DNA of 64,000 bases from Chrysemys picta bellii (taxonomy: Eukaryota > Chordata > Testudines > Emydidae): the NCBI RefSeq assembly GCF_011386835.1, contig NC_088792.1, positions 38,492,882-38,556,881 on the forward strand, in the 5' to 3' direction. This document shows positions 34,326-46,270 of this stretch, piece after piece (within the stretch, counting starts at the first letter, position 1; the number at the start of each line of letters is the position of its first letter). The notes under the pieces were generated by a model, which had not been told where the DNA came from, did no database searches, and saw only the letters and a program-made list of their open reading frames with translations. Position numbers and translations under genes: made by a program.

Positions 34326-37300
34326 TATATTTATCAATCTATGGGACCCCTTCTTAAGTCAGCACTTACTGGGAGACTGGATGCTTCATGGCATTGCTAA
34401 TGGGTTACAGATGTTCCAGGTGTAGGTCACCTCTTTGAATCCAGCCAGAATCAGTAGGGACTGAAAAGTGATCCCAATTTTGATGGATCTCAGTTCTAGC
34501 TCCTCCATCACAAACTTACTATCATGTTTTGCACTAATTAGCAAACTCACAGAGGCAAGTGCCATGGAGACTGATCTATCCATTATATCCCTTCAGGGAA
34601 GACCCAGATCCGGGCTGAGGGATGCTAGTGGGACAGCAAGAGGAGAAGCTTGCCCTGTTTGTTATTTTGTAGAAAAAGGATACCACTCACCTGGTTTGTC
34701 AAGTCAATGTCTTCACCAGCATGAAATCCACACACCAGTTTTTAAAAACAGAAGTTTATGATTATAAGCAAATAATTCATGATTATGCAAATTAGCTTAC
34801 TAAATAATTTGAATAAAGTCTTTGTACAACAAACTTTCACGAGAAAGTATTCCTGACTCCCCAAAAAGGTGGCAACCCTAATAGCAAGGGGCAAAGCTGA
34901 CTGGAAGACATTTTGCTTTAAGGAGGAATACAGTCATGGAACAATGAGTTCACATTTTTGGAATTGTTACTTAATGATGTAATGTGGGGTGAGATTCATA
35001 TCCTATAAGCATGTTTAAAATAATATTGAGTGTATAGTTCTAAAGTAGACCATTGAGGGGAGCTGGTTATTCTGGCTGCCATCTAGAAGACCATCAAAGC
35101 CTTTCTATCACTTTCCATGGCCCATATAAAGGCCAGGCAGAATGCAGTCCTTGCACTCTAGGAAGCACAGGAACTGTGCCCCTCCTATGCCCTCAGGGTG
35201 CATGGCATGCCAATCAGGGTGGAGAGGAGTGAAGGGCATATCCTCCTTGACACACTGGCAAGCTTTGCAAGCTGGTCATCAGTTGGCAAATAAACTGCAT
35301 CCCACAGAGGGGTTATAGTTGTGGGCCTGCATCCTATGCATGCCTGAGAGCTACTGGAGGCAAAATTCATCCCTTTGTGGATAGTGCAACAGTACATCAC
35401 CACCTATTCAGGGCTGTGCCTAAATGGTATAGTATAGCCCTTTATTGGCGTAGAGATGTAAATATTATGATTTTATTTGGTGCTTTCTCTTTGTATATTT
35501 GTTATATGTAGAGGGTCAGCTGTTCAACTGTTTCTCATCACCAGTAGATGCTTGTCATCTAACCTAGTTTTCATGGGACATTTTTGATTTTGTTAGGACT
35601 GACCTATGCCATTGAAATGTTGTTACTATATAATGATGTTTGCATCATAACCTCTTGATGGCTGCATTGTGACATGACTCACTAGCATGACATTGAAACA
35701 CAAACATTGTAAAACAGACATTTCTAACCAGATAGCAGTGTTGAAAAGTGTTAATCTTGTGCCCTTTAAGATGACTCCACAGTTTAGTGGTGAGTCAAAG
35801 ATTATTTATTAAGATTTTCCATGAGCTAGCTGATTTCTTACTGAAGTTGCCAGATTAATGAGGTGCCAATATTTGTACCATCTACTTCACGGAATTAACT
35901 AAATATATTTTGTTCATTCAAGTCTTTGGTGAGATAAATATGACAAATACATCTCCATATTACACTTTCCTTGTCTAACATTTGTTTACTGAGCAGGGTA
36001 TTAATTATAGCTGTGAACTGAATATCTACTTGAGAAGAAGTAAATGAACACATTTAATATTTATGTGATAACACAATACAAGAGTAAGGGAGAGAGAAGA
36101 GAATACATAACAGGGAAAGAGAGCAGGCGGGGGGGTGAAGGGGAACCATTACAAGGCAGGGAGAGAATACAAAACACCCCAGTCTTATTGCAGTGGCACT
36201 GAGAAAAACAAACAGCAATAGAATCACAGATATTTGGATTTCAAGCTCAAAAGTAAAATATGTATTGTAAATAGTAAATTATTGTTTAAATAGTGAGAAG
36301 TGATTATCCTTTTAATAACAATATAAATGTGTTGATTGGTCTAGAAACATATATACTTTCAGGAAAACACCAAAAGAGTTATAAAAAAGGTCTGCTTCTT
36401 TTGGCTCGATCCTGCAACTGCTTCATGTTTGGCAACTCATTGTCTTCAATGACATGCCGGAAAGCAGACATATCAGAATCTCATTTCATATTTCCTCATT
36501 TGGCTTTTTAGTTGTTGACATGTTTTGAATAACAGAAATTTATAAGAACAAAAAAGAGAGAATAAAATTCAGAGCTCTTGAAATATGGCTGTTAAGGTTA
36601 CTCTGAAAGTTTACTTTTTGCAAAATTATACTATGCAAAGTGGAGTTTCTGAGGAAATTATACCATAGTTTTTGAAAGTGAAAGTCTGCTTCACATAATA
36701 GTTCGTCTTGAAGATATGACAAGTAATCTATTCCTATATATTTGTCAGACTCTTAAAAATGGTTGTGTACTTGTAAATAAAAATGTTTCAAATTATAAGG
36801 ACACTGGAAGCCACAGATACACAGCTGAGAGCAGGAATTTGATCCTTTGTGTTATGATTTAAAGAAAAATAAAATACACTCCACTAACAGCAAGACATTG
36901 CAGTAGGTTTGATTCTGAACTTTGAAATTTAAAGTTAACCAAGAAGTAAGTATATCTGTGCTTTTTATCATATCAATTCAAGAAAAGTTACACCATACAC
37001 TGCGTAGTGTATTTTGGCAGATGTGTATTTGCATATGTATCTCTGGGTGGCGTTTCAATGTGTGCTTCTGGAAAATATGAGCGGTAAATAACAACCCATA
37101 CCTATTTCCACATACTGGTTTCTAGTTAAGTATTTTTGTCTACTGTGTGTGTTGTTCTGCTTAACCAATCCAGAATGGACTTCCTAGTAGTTTCTTAATC
37201 AGGCGTACATGGATCAGAATAGAAAATGATAGAACCATTATAGGCTTGGCTGTTCCCTAACTGTGGGCATAATATGCGCACACTCCTGCACTGGGGGAAC

Positions 37301-38860
37301 TGTGAAGCCAGCCTAAGTCAAAGTGAACTCCTGGAGGGCTTGTGCATCTGCTGGCCGGGAAAGGGAGTGAGCCATCGCTATATCTCCTCCCAGCTTCTCT
37401 TCATCCATCATAATAAACCAAAAAAAGTGTATTTACCTCCTTAGATGATTAAAATTTTCTAAACATAAATCACCTTCATTATCTGCTACCCTGTATCCCA
37501 ACCAGGATGAAGTCTTTCATTTCAACTTGGAAATGCCCCATAAGATCTATCACAGCAGGGCTCCCCCCTGAGGACTTGATGCACCACTCTGATTTAAACT
37601 TTTTGATGCTCATTCCAAAAAAAGAAGGTAAATTTCCAAGCAAATAACTTTGTTTGGGAAAAGTTAAGTTTAAAGTATGTTTCAGCTAAGACCCGAAAAC
37701 AATATCACTTTACAAAAACATCAAACCCTTGTTTAGATTTAACCTTGTTAAACAAAATATTAGAAAATGAACAGTGAAGAAGGGATCTACACAATTGTCT
37801 TCAGTGTCATCTCCTCCTTTGTCGCTCACTATCACCAGTTTTTTGTAAAATGTGTAGAATTTCTGGAAAGAAAATATATTGGATTTGGGTTCAAAACATG
37901 AAAAGAACAAAGAATGCCACACTCAGTTGTTTCATTAATCCTCATTATTATTCATCATCATTTTTAACTCCTTTTGGCAGCAATGGATACATTTTTCTTC
38001 ACCCAGGACTCATGTTATAGGGCCCCACATTGAGTTTTTTGAATAACCTTTACATGACCATCCTTAAGAAGACCATTGTGTCCAAATACATCATATGTGT
38101 GGCTTTACATGTTTGATTAGTTCCATTGTCTTTATTGCACTACAGACCAGCAGGCTATCAAACTTGTCAATACAAACCTCAAATGTAGAAACTATATGGG
38201 GTTTGCAATTCAGATTTTGCAACAAACTGTCCTTTCCACTTCAGTACATCCCGTGCAAATTTCAAAATAGCAAAAGTTGATTGCAGCTGTGTATGTGACA
38301 GCATTCTACTGATGTATATGAGCAAATCTTATTTGTTCATCACACTTTTGAATTTACTGTTCAAGTGGGTTCTGAATCCTTTTCACAAGCCAGGTATTCC
38401 AAAAAATTATGTTACTTTCTGCATTAATTTGGTCTAACAAACTTTCTCTTTACATTTTTGGCATGTTGCCTTTTTGGCTGGACAACAATTCTGTGCATGG
38501 TCACGGTTGCATGTGCTACATCTCTTTATTGGTTACTATATTTTTGCCATCATGAGTTTTGGTTCCTCTTGTTCTTCCCTCTGCCATTTGTTGGCACTGC
38601 CCGATATCTTCCTGCCCTGTGAGTGATCTTCTTTAAGTCTTTGACAGTCTTAGCAGGTTCAGCCAATACCCACAGCTCCCAGTTTAATAAATGGGAGTCT
38701 TGTGTACATGTAGCTAAGAACAGAATTTTGCCCTCCAAGAATTTATCTGTTTATAGCAATGAGCAATTTTTATGGTGCTAATTTATTTAAAGCAAGTTAC
38801 TTTTTAAAATTTGTAATCACTCATTCTTATATCTTATTCCTAGCAAAAGCATCTCTCCTG
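34326..38860. other. Long unannotated AT-rich stretch, 4.5 kb
   Basis: I find no exon-like frame, RNA gene, or repeat family that I can name. Frames of 60-97 codons occur on both strands but have no recognisable domain. A G-run (GGCGGGGGGGTGAAGGGG) lies at 36126. Confidence 0.45.
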
Positions 38861-38861
38861 T

Positions 38862-38863
38862 GA

Positions 38864-38951
<88 letters not shown>

Positions 38952-38954
38952 AAA
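38862..38954. repeat. (GAAA)n microsatellite, about 23 units
   Basis: An essentially perfect GAAA array of about 92 bases. It creates a false minus-strand frame (38840-39232) of repeated FFLS. Confidence 0.98.
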
Positions 38955-40159
38955 TTGGGAAAAATTGTTCTGGAAAGCAAAAACACTTGAAATATGGTAG
39001 GTGATAGGGTATTGGGTAAGTATTGACTCAAAGGGAAGTGTGCCACCAACCGAATCACCATTGGCACTTCCTGTAGCACATAGATGTTCCTGAGAGCTCT
39101 CTCATGCAAGTTCTGACCTACCCTAACCTTGCTTAGTATGTGATAGGCTGATAGCAGAACCAAAGACAATAAAGGAATTGTGGCTACTACCATATAGTAG
39201 CCATCTTGTTCTTCCTCTATATTGTCTTCCACCTCTCCTTTCCAACCATCGTTTTAAAGCTATAGTGGTTTAGATTAGAACCAACAGTAAAGTTTTTCTT
39301 TTGAGGCTTTTGGAGATCTGCACACTTTTAATGCTGACTGCAAGTACTGTAAAGCAGAAAAGGACCTTGTTAAGATAATGCTTCTATGAAGCTGAGATAC
39401 CAAACCTTTCTTTCCGTTGAAATGGTTCCTTGCCCCCTGGTGGTAAAATAGTTTTGAAAAATATTATAAAGCATGTGAAGGAAATCTCCACTGAAATTTA
39501 AAATTCATGCTAATTGTTTCACCTAACTACAAAGAAGAGTAAACCACTAAAATGTTTAAGGTGTCAAATACATAAATAATACTTTAATTAACAATCCAAC
39601 AGGTACCACCAGTTTTTAACAATCTGATCATGTGGAGTACGACTCAACAAAACAACTTCATCATTTGAAAGCAATAACAATCTGAGATTTTCAAAGTTGT
39701 TGCATGGGAAGTTCTATTATTATTTTGTTTAATTTTTGGTTCACCTCAAATGTGTTTTTAAAATAAATTTTAAGTTACCACAACATTGAAAGTCTCTGAT
39801 TTCTAGTGCTTTTATGTGGTGGACTGAGGGAATCATCTTCATGAATGCTGAATTTTTAGATTCTATCTCCTCCAGTGAACAACAATGCTTCAGAACAGTG
39901 GTAGCCCCCATTGAGAAAGACACCAGCACCATTCACTGAACAGAAATACTGAAACAGTGACAGATATTTCTAAAAGTTGTCTTGATTGTAGCAACTTGAG
40001 TTGCACCAAGTGTTTCCATATGTGAGCAAAGTACCAGGATATCATTCTTGGAACAAAAATAATAGGATTGACAGGGACAGTAATCCCCTCTGTTTTAGCC
40101 AGTAGCTAATCAGTTTAATTCAGAAGTCAAGAACAAATTATTTTTAAAATGTCACATTA
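38955..40159. other. Unannotated AT-rich stretch
   Basis: No coding or repeat signal that I can support. Confidence 0.45.
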
Positions 40160-40881
40160 CTCTAACTCAACATTTCTCAGCCTTTTTGATACCAGGGACT
40201 GGCTTGCTGCCTTCTTAAACTGTCATGAACTGCTTCAGAGGGGGGAAAAAGAAGTTTTTAACTGGTATTTCTTGCTGTTTTTTCTATATTGCCAGGCATT
40301 TCTTTTTTTGTACTATCTGCATGTAAGGCATTTCTTATTTGCTTACCAACTCCAATTCTGTTTATTTGTTAAAATAAAGTCTAGTTCAGTCAGTTATGTG
40401 ATACAAAAATGTTAACCTGATTTTTAAACATTGTTTCAAATGAAGGGTACCAATAATTTTGTCTAAAACTGTATACCTCATTTTTGTACAATAGAGATAA
40501 TTTGATTTAGTTTTTAAAAATAATTTAAAAAGTCAGATGGATTCACTCAGCATACTATTAATGAGATGTTTGCGCCTGTCTTGTAGACACAAGTCTTTCA
40601 ATCCGGAGATGTGTGTCTGACAAGGACACTAGAAGTGTCTTTCCAATGCTCAGCCGATTGTGGTATTTTATTTTAATTGTAGTCATAGCTGAAAATCCAA
40701 TTTCGCAAAGGTATGTGGAATGGAATGGGAGCAAAGTTTTGACAGCAAGTTCACTAAGTTTTTACTTCTGACTTTGATCCAGAAAACAGGTAGAGTCACT
40801 TCATGAAATTGTAACTACAAATTCTCATCACTTGACAGTTCCAGCAACTTGTCCTCCAATGATGGTGACAGAGAGGTCTTA

Positions 40882-41097
40882 AGTATCAGGGGGTAGCCGT
40901 GTTAGTCTGTATCTACAAAAACAACAAGGAGTCTGGTGGCACCTTAAAGACTAACAGATTTATTTGGGCATAAGCTTTCGTGGATAAAAACCTCACTTCT
41001 TCGGATGCATCCGAAGTGAGGTTTTTATCCACGAAAGCTTATGCCCAAATAAATCTGTTAGTCTTTAAGGTGCCACCAGACTCCTTGTTGTTTTTTT
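40882..41097. mobile_element. Fold-back Penelope-like retroelement copy with 12-bp target duplication
   Basis: AGAGAGGTCTTA at 40870-40881 is repeated exactly at 41098-41109. Between them lies a 216-base insert made of two oppositely oriented copies of the same sequence: arm one 40916-41007 and arm two 41008-41097, identical apart from a 3-base indel next to the centre GGATGCATCC. Only the left side keeps the outer GGGGTAGCCGTGTTAGTCTG end; the right arm stops in a T-run. The sequence unit is a common turtle repeat related to 62346-62477. A 12-bp duplication fits target-primed retrotransposition. Confidence 0.8.
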
Positions 41098-41252
41098 AGA
41101 GAGGTCTTAGTTTCTAGAGAGGAGAATGGATCATGAACCCATTGCTTTCCTTTCCGTGGATCAGAGGTTGATGGGAAATAGTCCTTGAATTTTTGGAGAG
41201 CTGATTTTCGATGGGATGCAATTATTTCACCTAGGAGAGGTAGATGATCCAT

Positions 41253-42804
41253 TGTTACCAGATTTGCCCGTTACTTTGGGGTATGCTCATTTATTCGGGC
41301 TACTCTGGGGTGTGTGTGTTCTATAATTCTATCAATGTACTGCTTGTGTCATGTGTGTTTTCATATGGAGCTCTACTCCTCCCTTATGCAAGTCCCCTCC
41401 CAGTGGAGCTATCCTGCAGGACCTAGGTTCCCTAGGGCTGGGTTCCTCCAGCCCCAGAGCTGGATGAACACACACACACACTCAGCACTTTCAAGCTGAC
41501 CCCTTATATGTCCCTGGACTCAATGGGCTGGATCAAGCAGCACTTTCAAGCTGCCCCCTCTTATATGCCCCTGGGCTCAATCGACTGGGTCAAGCAGCAC
41601 TTTCAAGCTGCTACCCTTATGCGTCCCAGATTCAGCACGTCCCTATTCCCACTCTCACATCACAATTGTACTGGTAGTAACCTACTTGATGAGCAAACTC
41701 CACAGTATTTTGGGCGCTGCAGGGATCTTTAGCTTAGGTAAAAGAAGTGTTGCTGTAGAGTAAATGGGGGAAGCTAAAACCACAAAAGAGTAAAGTTCGG
41801 CAAGAGAGAGAGAAGCAACCAGCTTAACCATACATGTTATTTAGTGAATAATAGTGATAACTACACAAGGAGGGCTAAACCAGCATAACATACATTATTA
41901 AAGGTTAATAACTAAGGTAGAAAGGAAAACAGAAAGAGAGAAAGAGGGGGATCTCACCCACTCCATGAGCCTTGAACTGGTTGGGGTTCCCAGGTGGTGA
42001 TGTAGCTCAGGGTCCTGAGTGCTGAAGACAGGCAGAGCCCCCAGCACAATCAGTCAGGAGAAGATGGACTCCCAGTGGAACTGATGCATAGTTTGGATCT
42101 AAGCATCAGAACACTTACTTTAACATAGGTAGGGGTTTTTGTAGAGAAACAACAATGGTTCAAGGGAGAACACTAGATTTGTTTATGAGTAAACTGATGA
42201 CTCAAGGGTTTTCTTTAGGCTAGACAATAGGAGCTGATCACTCTTGGCTATGGGTGTTGTTTTCTTCCAGGGAGCTCACAATGCAACTAGGCTGCTTCAG
42301 TATTTTGGATATCAATCAAGGATTAATTACTAGAATTGGTCTGATAACAGCTGAGCTGGGTGTGGGCAGGCATAGGTTCATTAATATCTGGAGCAGAGAT
42401 TCCCATGATGCAATGCTTCCCTGCTTTTCTAGTCCCAGAGTTCAGTGCAGTTCTCTGTGCTTCATTCTGTATGCTAATCCCTGTCCCATCTTTCATGCAG
42501 ATGAGGCTAGGGGAGTTGTCTCTGCTCTCCATTCTGTATGCAAATAGAGATGTCTTAATCTTGTCACCCTTGTCAGGAGGGGTCTCGGTGTGTCTCACAA
42601 CGCCCTTCACTGCTCTCTGTAAGCCTTTTCTCTGATAGGTCTTGGTTCAAGCAGAGACCGGCGGGGTGTGTGTGTGGGTGTGACCCTCATGAGTCAGATA
42701 GGCCAGACACTGTGCCCTGGTTCCCCAAAAACACAGAGCTGACTGGGTATCACCATTTACTGTCATCAAAAACAAGAACGGTAAAAAATGGGAATGTCAT
42801 AACA
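41253..42804. mobile_element. LTR-like insertion, about 1.55 kb, inside the hAT element
   Basis: The block interrupts the hAT transposase between matching protein segments. It begins TGTTACCAGATTTG and ends AATGTCATAACA, giving TG...CA ends with inverted TGTTA/TAACA. No gag/pol/env domain is visible; frames at 42254-42635 have none I recognise. Its left part holds three tandem 56-base units (41483-41650). I did not find an unambiguous target duplication, so LTR identity rests on ends, size and lack of coding. Confidence 0.5.
41483..41650. repeat. Tandem repeat, three 55-57 bp units
   Basis: CAGCACTTTCAAGCTG starts at 41483, 41538 and 41595; each unit carries a CTTATATG-type segment (the third is CTTATGCG) and most carry a GGGCTGGATCAAG-like segment. 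Such internal arrays are frequent in LTRs. Confidence 0.75.
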
Positions 42805-44443
42805 GTTGCGCCTGATTCTCTCTTTCCAGATTTGTAGCTTTTTTAAAAGGCTGTGATCTTGTCAGCCAGTACAAAGACACCTGACGTACTTCCCTGCATA
42901 GACAGGTTGAGCTGATTGAAGTGATCAAATATATTTGCCAAATATGTATATTTGGTGAGCCATTGTAATTCCTGAAAGTATGCTGCCAAAAGAGACTTCT
43001 TTTGAGACAGAAAGGTTTCAAGTTCATGTCACAGTTCATATACTCAGTTTAATACTTTGCCATGGGATAACCACCACACTTCTATGTGTAAGCATAAGTG
43101 ATGGTGTTCGGACCCCATTTCTTCACACGTTATAGCAAAGATGCGAGAATTGAGTCCATTTGCTTTCACAAATTCACAATTTTAACAGCTATAATAAGGA
43201 CATCATTAAGCTCTGGAGACAATTTCTTGGCTGCCCAGACCTCTTGATGAATAAAGCAGTGTGTTGCCTAAGCAGTCAGTGCAACTTCCATCACTCTTGC
43301 CACTACACCTGAATGTCTGACTGTCATTGCGACTGCTCCATCAGTGCAAATTCCAATGCAGCAGTCCCACTGACATCCATGTCTTGTCACATACTCATTT
43401 AGGACCCAGAAGATTTCAGCACCTGTTGCTTTTTGTGGCAGTTCTTCACAGCAGAGTAGATCTTCGTGAAATGTGCCTTCGTAGGCATAGCACACATAAA
43501 CAATAAGAACCGCTGTATTAGAAATGTCCGTTGACTCATTCAACTGAATTGCAAACCAGCTTGATGTTCTCACTCTTTCTATCAACTGAGCTTCGATATC
43601 TTCTGCAATATCAGTGAGACCATATCACTTGACAGTGGAATGTAACTCACTTTTTTGGCAGTTGCCTCACCCAAGACTTTGTGACAGGCATTATTAGTTC
43701 TTCACCAACTGTAAAGGGTGATTTGCATTCAGCTATGCATAGAGACAGCAGATATGATACTTTTAACGTATCTTCATTTGATGTTATGGCGGTGTGCAGT
43801 AGTTTCTTTTGCCTCTTCACTTCATTTTGCTTCTGTTGGAAGAATTCCGCTGGATTTTCTTTTAAATTTGGATGTTTGGTTTTAAGGTGTTGAATCATTT
43901 CTGAAGGTTTCATAGCATCATTGTTCAGAATTGCCACACACAACACAGGGAGGTTTCGGGCATTCTACATCCTCACTTGCAACAAACCCGTACTTAATGT
44001 CAAACAAATTGTATTTTCAATTGAAGGCCGAACATTTCCTTTTCTTTTCTAACGCTTCTTCCTTATTCACGTTCAGAGTCACTTGCATCTCTATTATGTT
44101 TTTCTGAACTTTTGTTAGTTCTGAAAAATTGATCCAGAGGTATTTGCTTTGACAATGACACTGTCTGGTTTAGCTAAGTAAAAGTTTTACTAAAACTTAC
44201 ATTTCTTTCACAGCTATTTCCTTCCAAAAAATGTGCGTGAATGTGCTGTGAATATCAGCACCATGGCAATCGATGTCAACCCAGTTTGTTTGTTTATTTA
44301 TTTGTAAATGTTCAGAAATAACTGAATACAGTGATTTAACATGCAAGTACAAAAAACTCTTTACATTTTAAATATTAATATGCTGTGTCTTGGAGATCTC
44401 AGGGACCAGCAAGGAGGCTGCCACGAGAAACACTGCTCTAACT

Positions 44444-45598
44444 GGTTACTTTGTTCTTGTGCTATTTTGACAATACTCTAATCTAGAAGTGCTACAAATT
44501 GAAATTTGTCTGAGAAATAGCATGACAATGCATTGAGCATACCATGCAATGCAACATTACATACTAGTGATGGAAAGTGTGGGTAAGATAATTATCAAAC
44601 CTTTAGTGTAGCATATGGCTAATATTCCCTGGATCACCCCCTGGACTCTATTTGTTTCCTTTTGTACTTTAGCTCCACAGGTCATCCTGGAAAAAGGTAG
44701 TGTCGACCAAATGCTACCATTTACAGTGCCATAATAAGACACCACTGAGTGTAGAGCTGTGCTCATCTCTCTACTTTCTTACGTGCTTTGATATCAGTGT
44801 AATCACTAATAATGTTGAAATTTTAAATAACTGGATATTGAGTTGACCTTCATTAGATATTGAGATGACTCAGGAAGTTCATATCTCTCTGGTCTATTGT
44901 TTCAAGCTCATTGCAGACCCAGCAAACATAGCTGCATCAGTTTACACTTGTTTTATGTTTTCAATGTTTTCTCTGTGACCATAAGGGCTAGATAATTGGT
45001 TTTATTTTAAATGAAAGCAGAGATTTAGGAGAATAAGGCGGCAGCCTGGTGTGATCGGCCCAATTCAAGCCAAGGAGGAAAAGGACTCAAAGTCTCAAGG
45101 AGAAAAAATTCAGGAAGTTGAGACAGAAGAAGAGAGAGGCAGGGAGAATGAGTTATTGTTACGGATGTGCAAACAGCAACTCCACAGTCAAGGTTGAGTT
45201 GAGTTTTGCATTTAAACCAAGGGTTTGCATATATATAGTAAATACAGCCTACCCTTCCCCAAATTCATCAATTACTCTGAGTAGGAAATGAATTTTATGA
45301 GAATTTACAAGTAAATCTGTTAATTAGCTTAGAAATAAAAAATAGGTCTTTAAGAAATTTAGCCACCAGTATTGGACTTTTTTGGCCCAAGTAATCTCAG
45401 TAACAGAATAACACAGACCCTTCAAATTTTCCACTTTGTTAAAACTTACTGAAATCTTGTGCATAGGCTATTTTTGAATATATAGATTTTAGGATTAATG
45501 GTAACTTTTTCCTGTTATCCTTCATAACTGAACATTCTTTCTTCAGCTGAAGGATACCATGGTTTACTTTAGAGAATTCCACAAAGAACTGTCCTCTT
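44444..45598. other. Unannotated AT-rich stretch
   Basis: No coding signal. The segment CTTGTGCATAGG...TTAATGGTAAC at 45460-45510 has a weak relative at 46818-46885, suggesting an old shared repeat. Confidence 0.4.
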
Positions 45599-45796
45599 TC
45601 AAAATGGCTACCATTTCCTATCATTCTCAGTAGGACTGAAGCCACAGCTGCCTTCCGTTGGTGGCCATTTTGAGAAAGGTATCTCTTTCATTGTTTTCAA
45701 TGGATCTAGGTGTCTCATCTCCTTCTCTCTTTTCTGAAGGCAGCTGTGGCTTCATTCCTAGTGGGAGCAGTGGGAGACGGTGGCAATTTTGAAAGC
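45599..45796. repeat. Inverted repeat with perfect 19-bp arms
   Basis: TGAAGCCACAGCTGCCTTC at 45637-45655 is the exact reverse complement of GAAGGCAGCTGTGGCTTCA at 45736-45754. Weaker complementarity extends outward (AAAATGGCTACCATTTCC against GGGAGACGGTGGCAATTTT). It is likely a decayed fold-back element. Confidence 0.7.
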
Positions 45797-46039
45797 AAGC
45801 AATTCTTCATGACGAAATGACCATTAATATCTTTCCAATATTTCCATACTGGCTTATTTGTTTAGTTAGGAAGAATAAACTTGTGTGTGTATGTATGCAT
45901 GCATGTGTGCATACACACAGAAGACTGAAGCAGGGTACAGAAGGGAAGGAGAACTTGGGGTGTGCTCATGTGGAGGAATGAAATATTGCCAACCAGAAGC
46001 ATTCTAAAGTGAGATTGGGTTAAAAATAAATGTCGGAGT

Positions 46040-46270
46040 TCTTCTTATTTGCCTTCTGATTTTGGAGTCTTTAGGATTCACTTGCTTCACATTTTCAAGC
46101 TTTTGTAAACAACCCTGAGAGCTAGAAATGTTTGGTATTGTTTTGGGGTTTTTTTAAATAAAAGCTGAGATGGCATGAGAATTTCTTGCTTCCAGCAGCT
46201 GGACCTTTATGAAAAAACACCAACAAGCTCATGATAAAAATCACATGAGTTGGCAACTAAGAATGTAGGG
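46040..46270 (-). repeat. Interspersed repeat A, minus copy
   Basis: Read on the minus strand it has the same block order as 22976-23230, ending near GTTGCCAACTCATGTGATTTT. The plus-strand right end AGTTGGCAACT suggests a DNA-element terminus. Confidence 0.5.

Larger units (their letters stand above)
40620..43995 (-). pseudogene. hAT-family transposase pseudogene (ZBED5/SCAND3-like)
   Basis: On the minus strand the pieces appear in protein order. A BED-type zinc finger region (CVVC followed by HLKTKHPNL, 43860-43985) is followed by EFFQQKQNEVKRQKK and a FTVGEELIMP segment (43690-43760). The 43268-43585 frame gives WFAIQLNESTDISNTAVLIV and CIGICTDGAVAMT, the region around the first catalytic Asp of hAT transposases. 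Traces at 42797-43039 contain LFWQHTFRNYNG; after the LTR-like insertion, 41110-41252 gives SALQKFKDYFPSTSDPRKGK. After the fold-back insertion, 40680-40870 retains a decayed C-terminal dimerisation segment including TYLCEIGFSAMT in one frame. Such transposases cut and paste DNA; the family has also given rise to domesticated vertebrate genes. This copy has many frameshifts and two insertions, so it is a pseudogene and not a domesticated gene. Confidence 0.85.
40168..44435 (-). mobile_element. hAT transposon (Charlie/ZBED5-like), nearly full length with nested insertions
   Basis: CTCTAACT at 40160-40167 and again at 44436-44443 forms a perfect 8-bp target duplication. The element ends are inverted: CAACATTTCTCAGCC on the left and, on the minus strand, CAGTGTTTCTCGTGG on the right, close to the CAGTGTTTCTC terminus of Charlie-type hAT elements. 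The minus strand carries a decayed transposase (40620-43990). Two later insertions sit inside: an LTR-like block (41253-42804) and a fold-back retroelement (40882-41097). Removing them leaves about 2.5 kb, a reasonable size for an autonomous hAT element. Confidence 0.9.

Noticed and set aside
38862..38954. CRISPR-like array
   Set aside because: Tetranucleotide microsatellite without spacers; the minisatellites at 14245 and 49120 also lack unique spacers and the genome is vertebrate.
38840..39232. 130-codon minus-strand frame with FFLS repeats
   Set aside because: Translation of the (GAAA)n microsatellite.
43268..43585. Domesticated ZBED/SCAND-type host gene
   Set aside because: Frameshifts, two large insertions and intact transposon termini with TSDs show a dead transposon copy.
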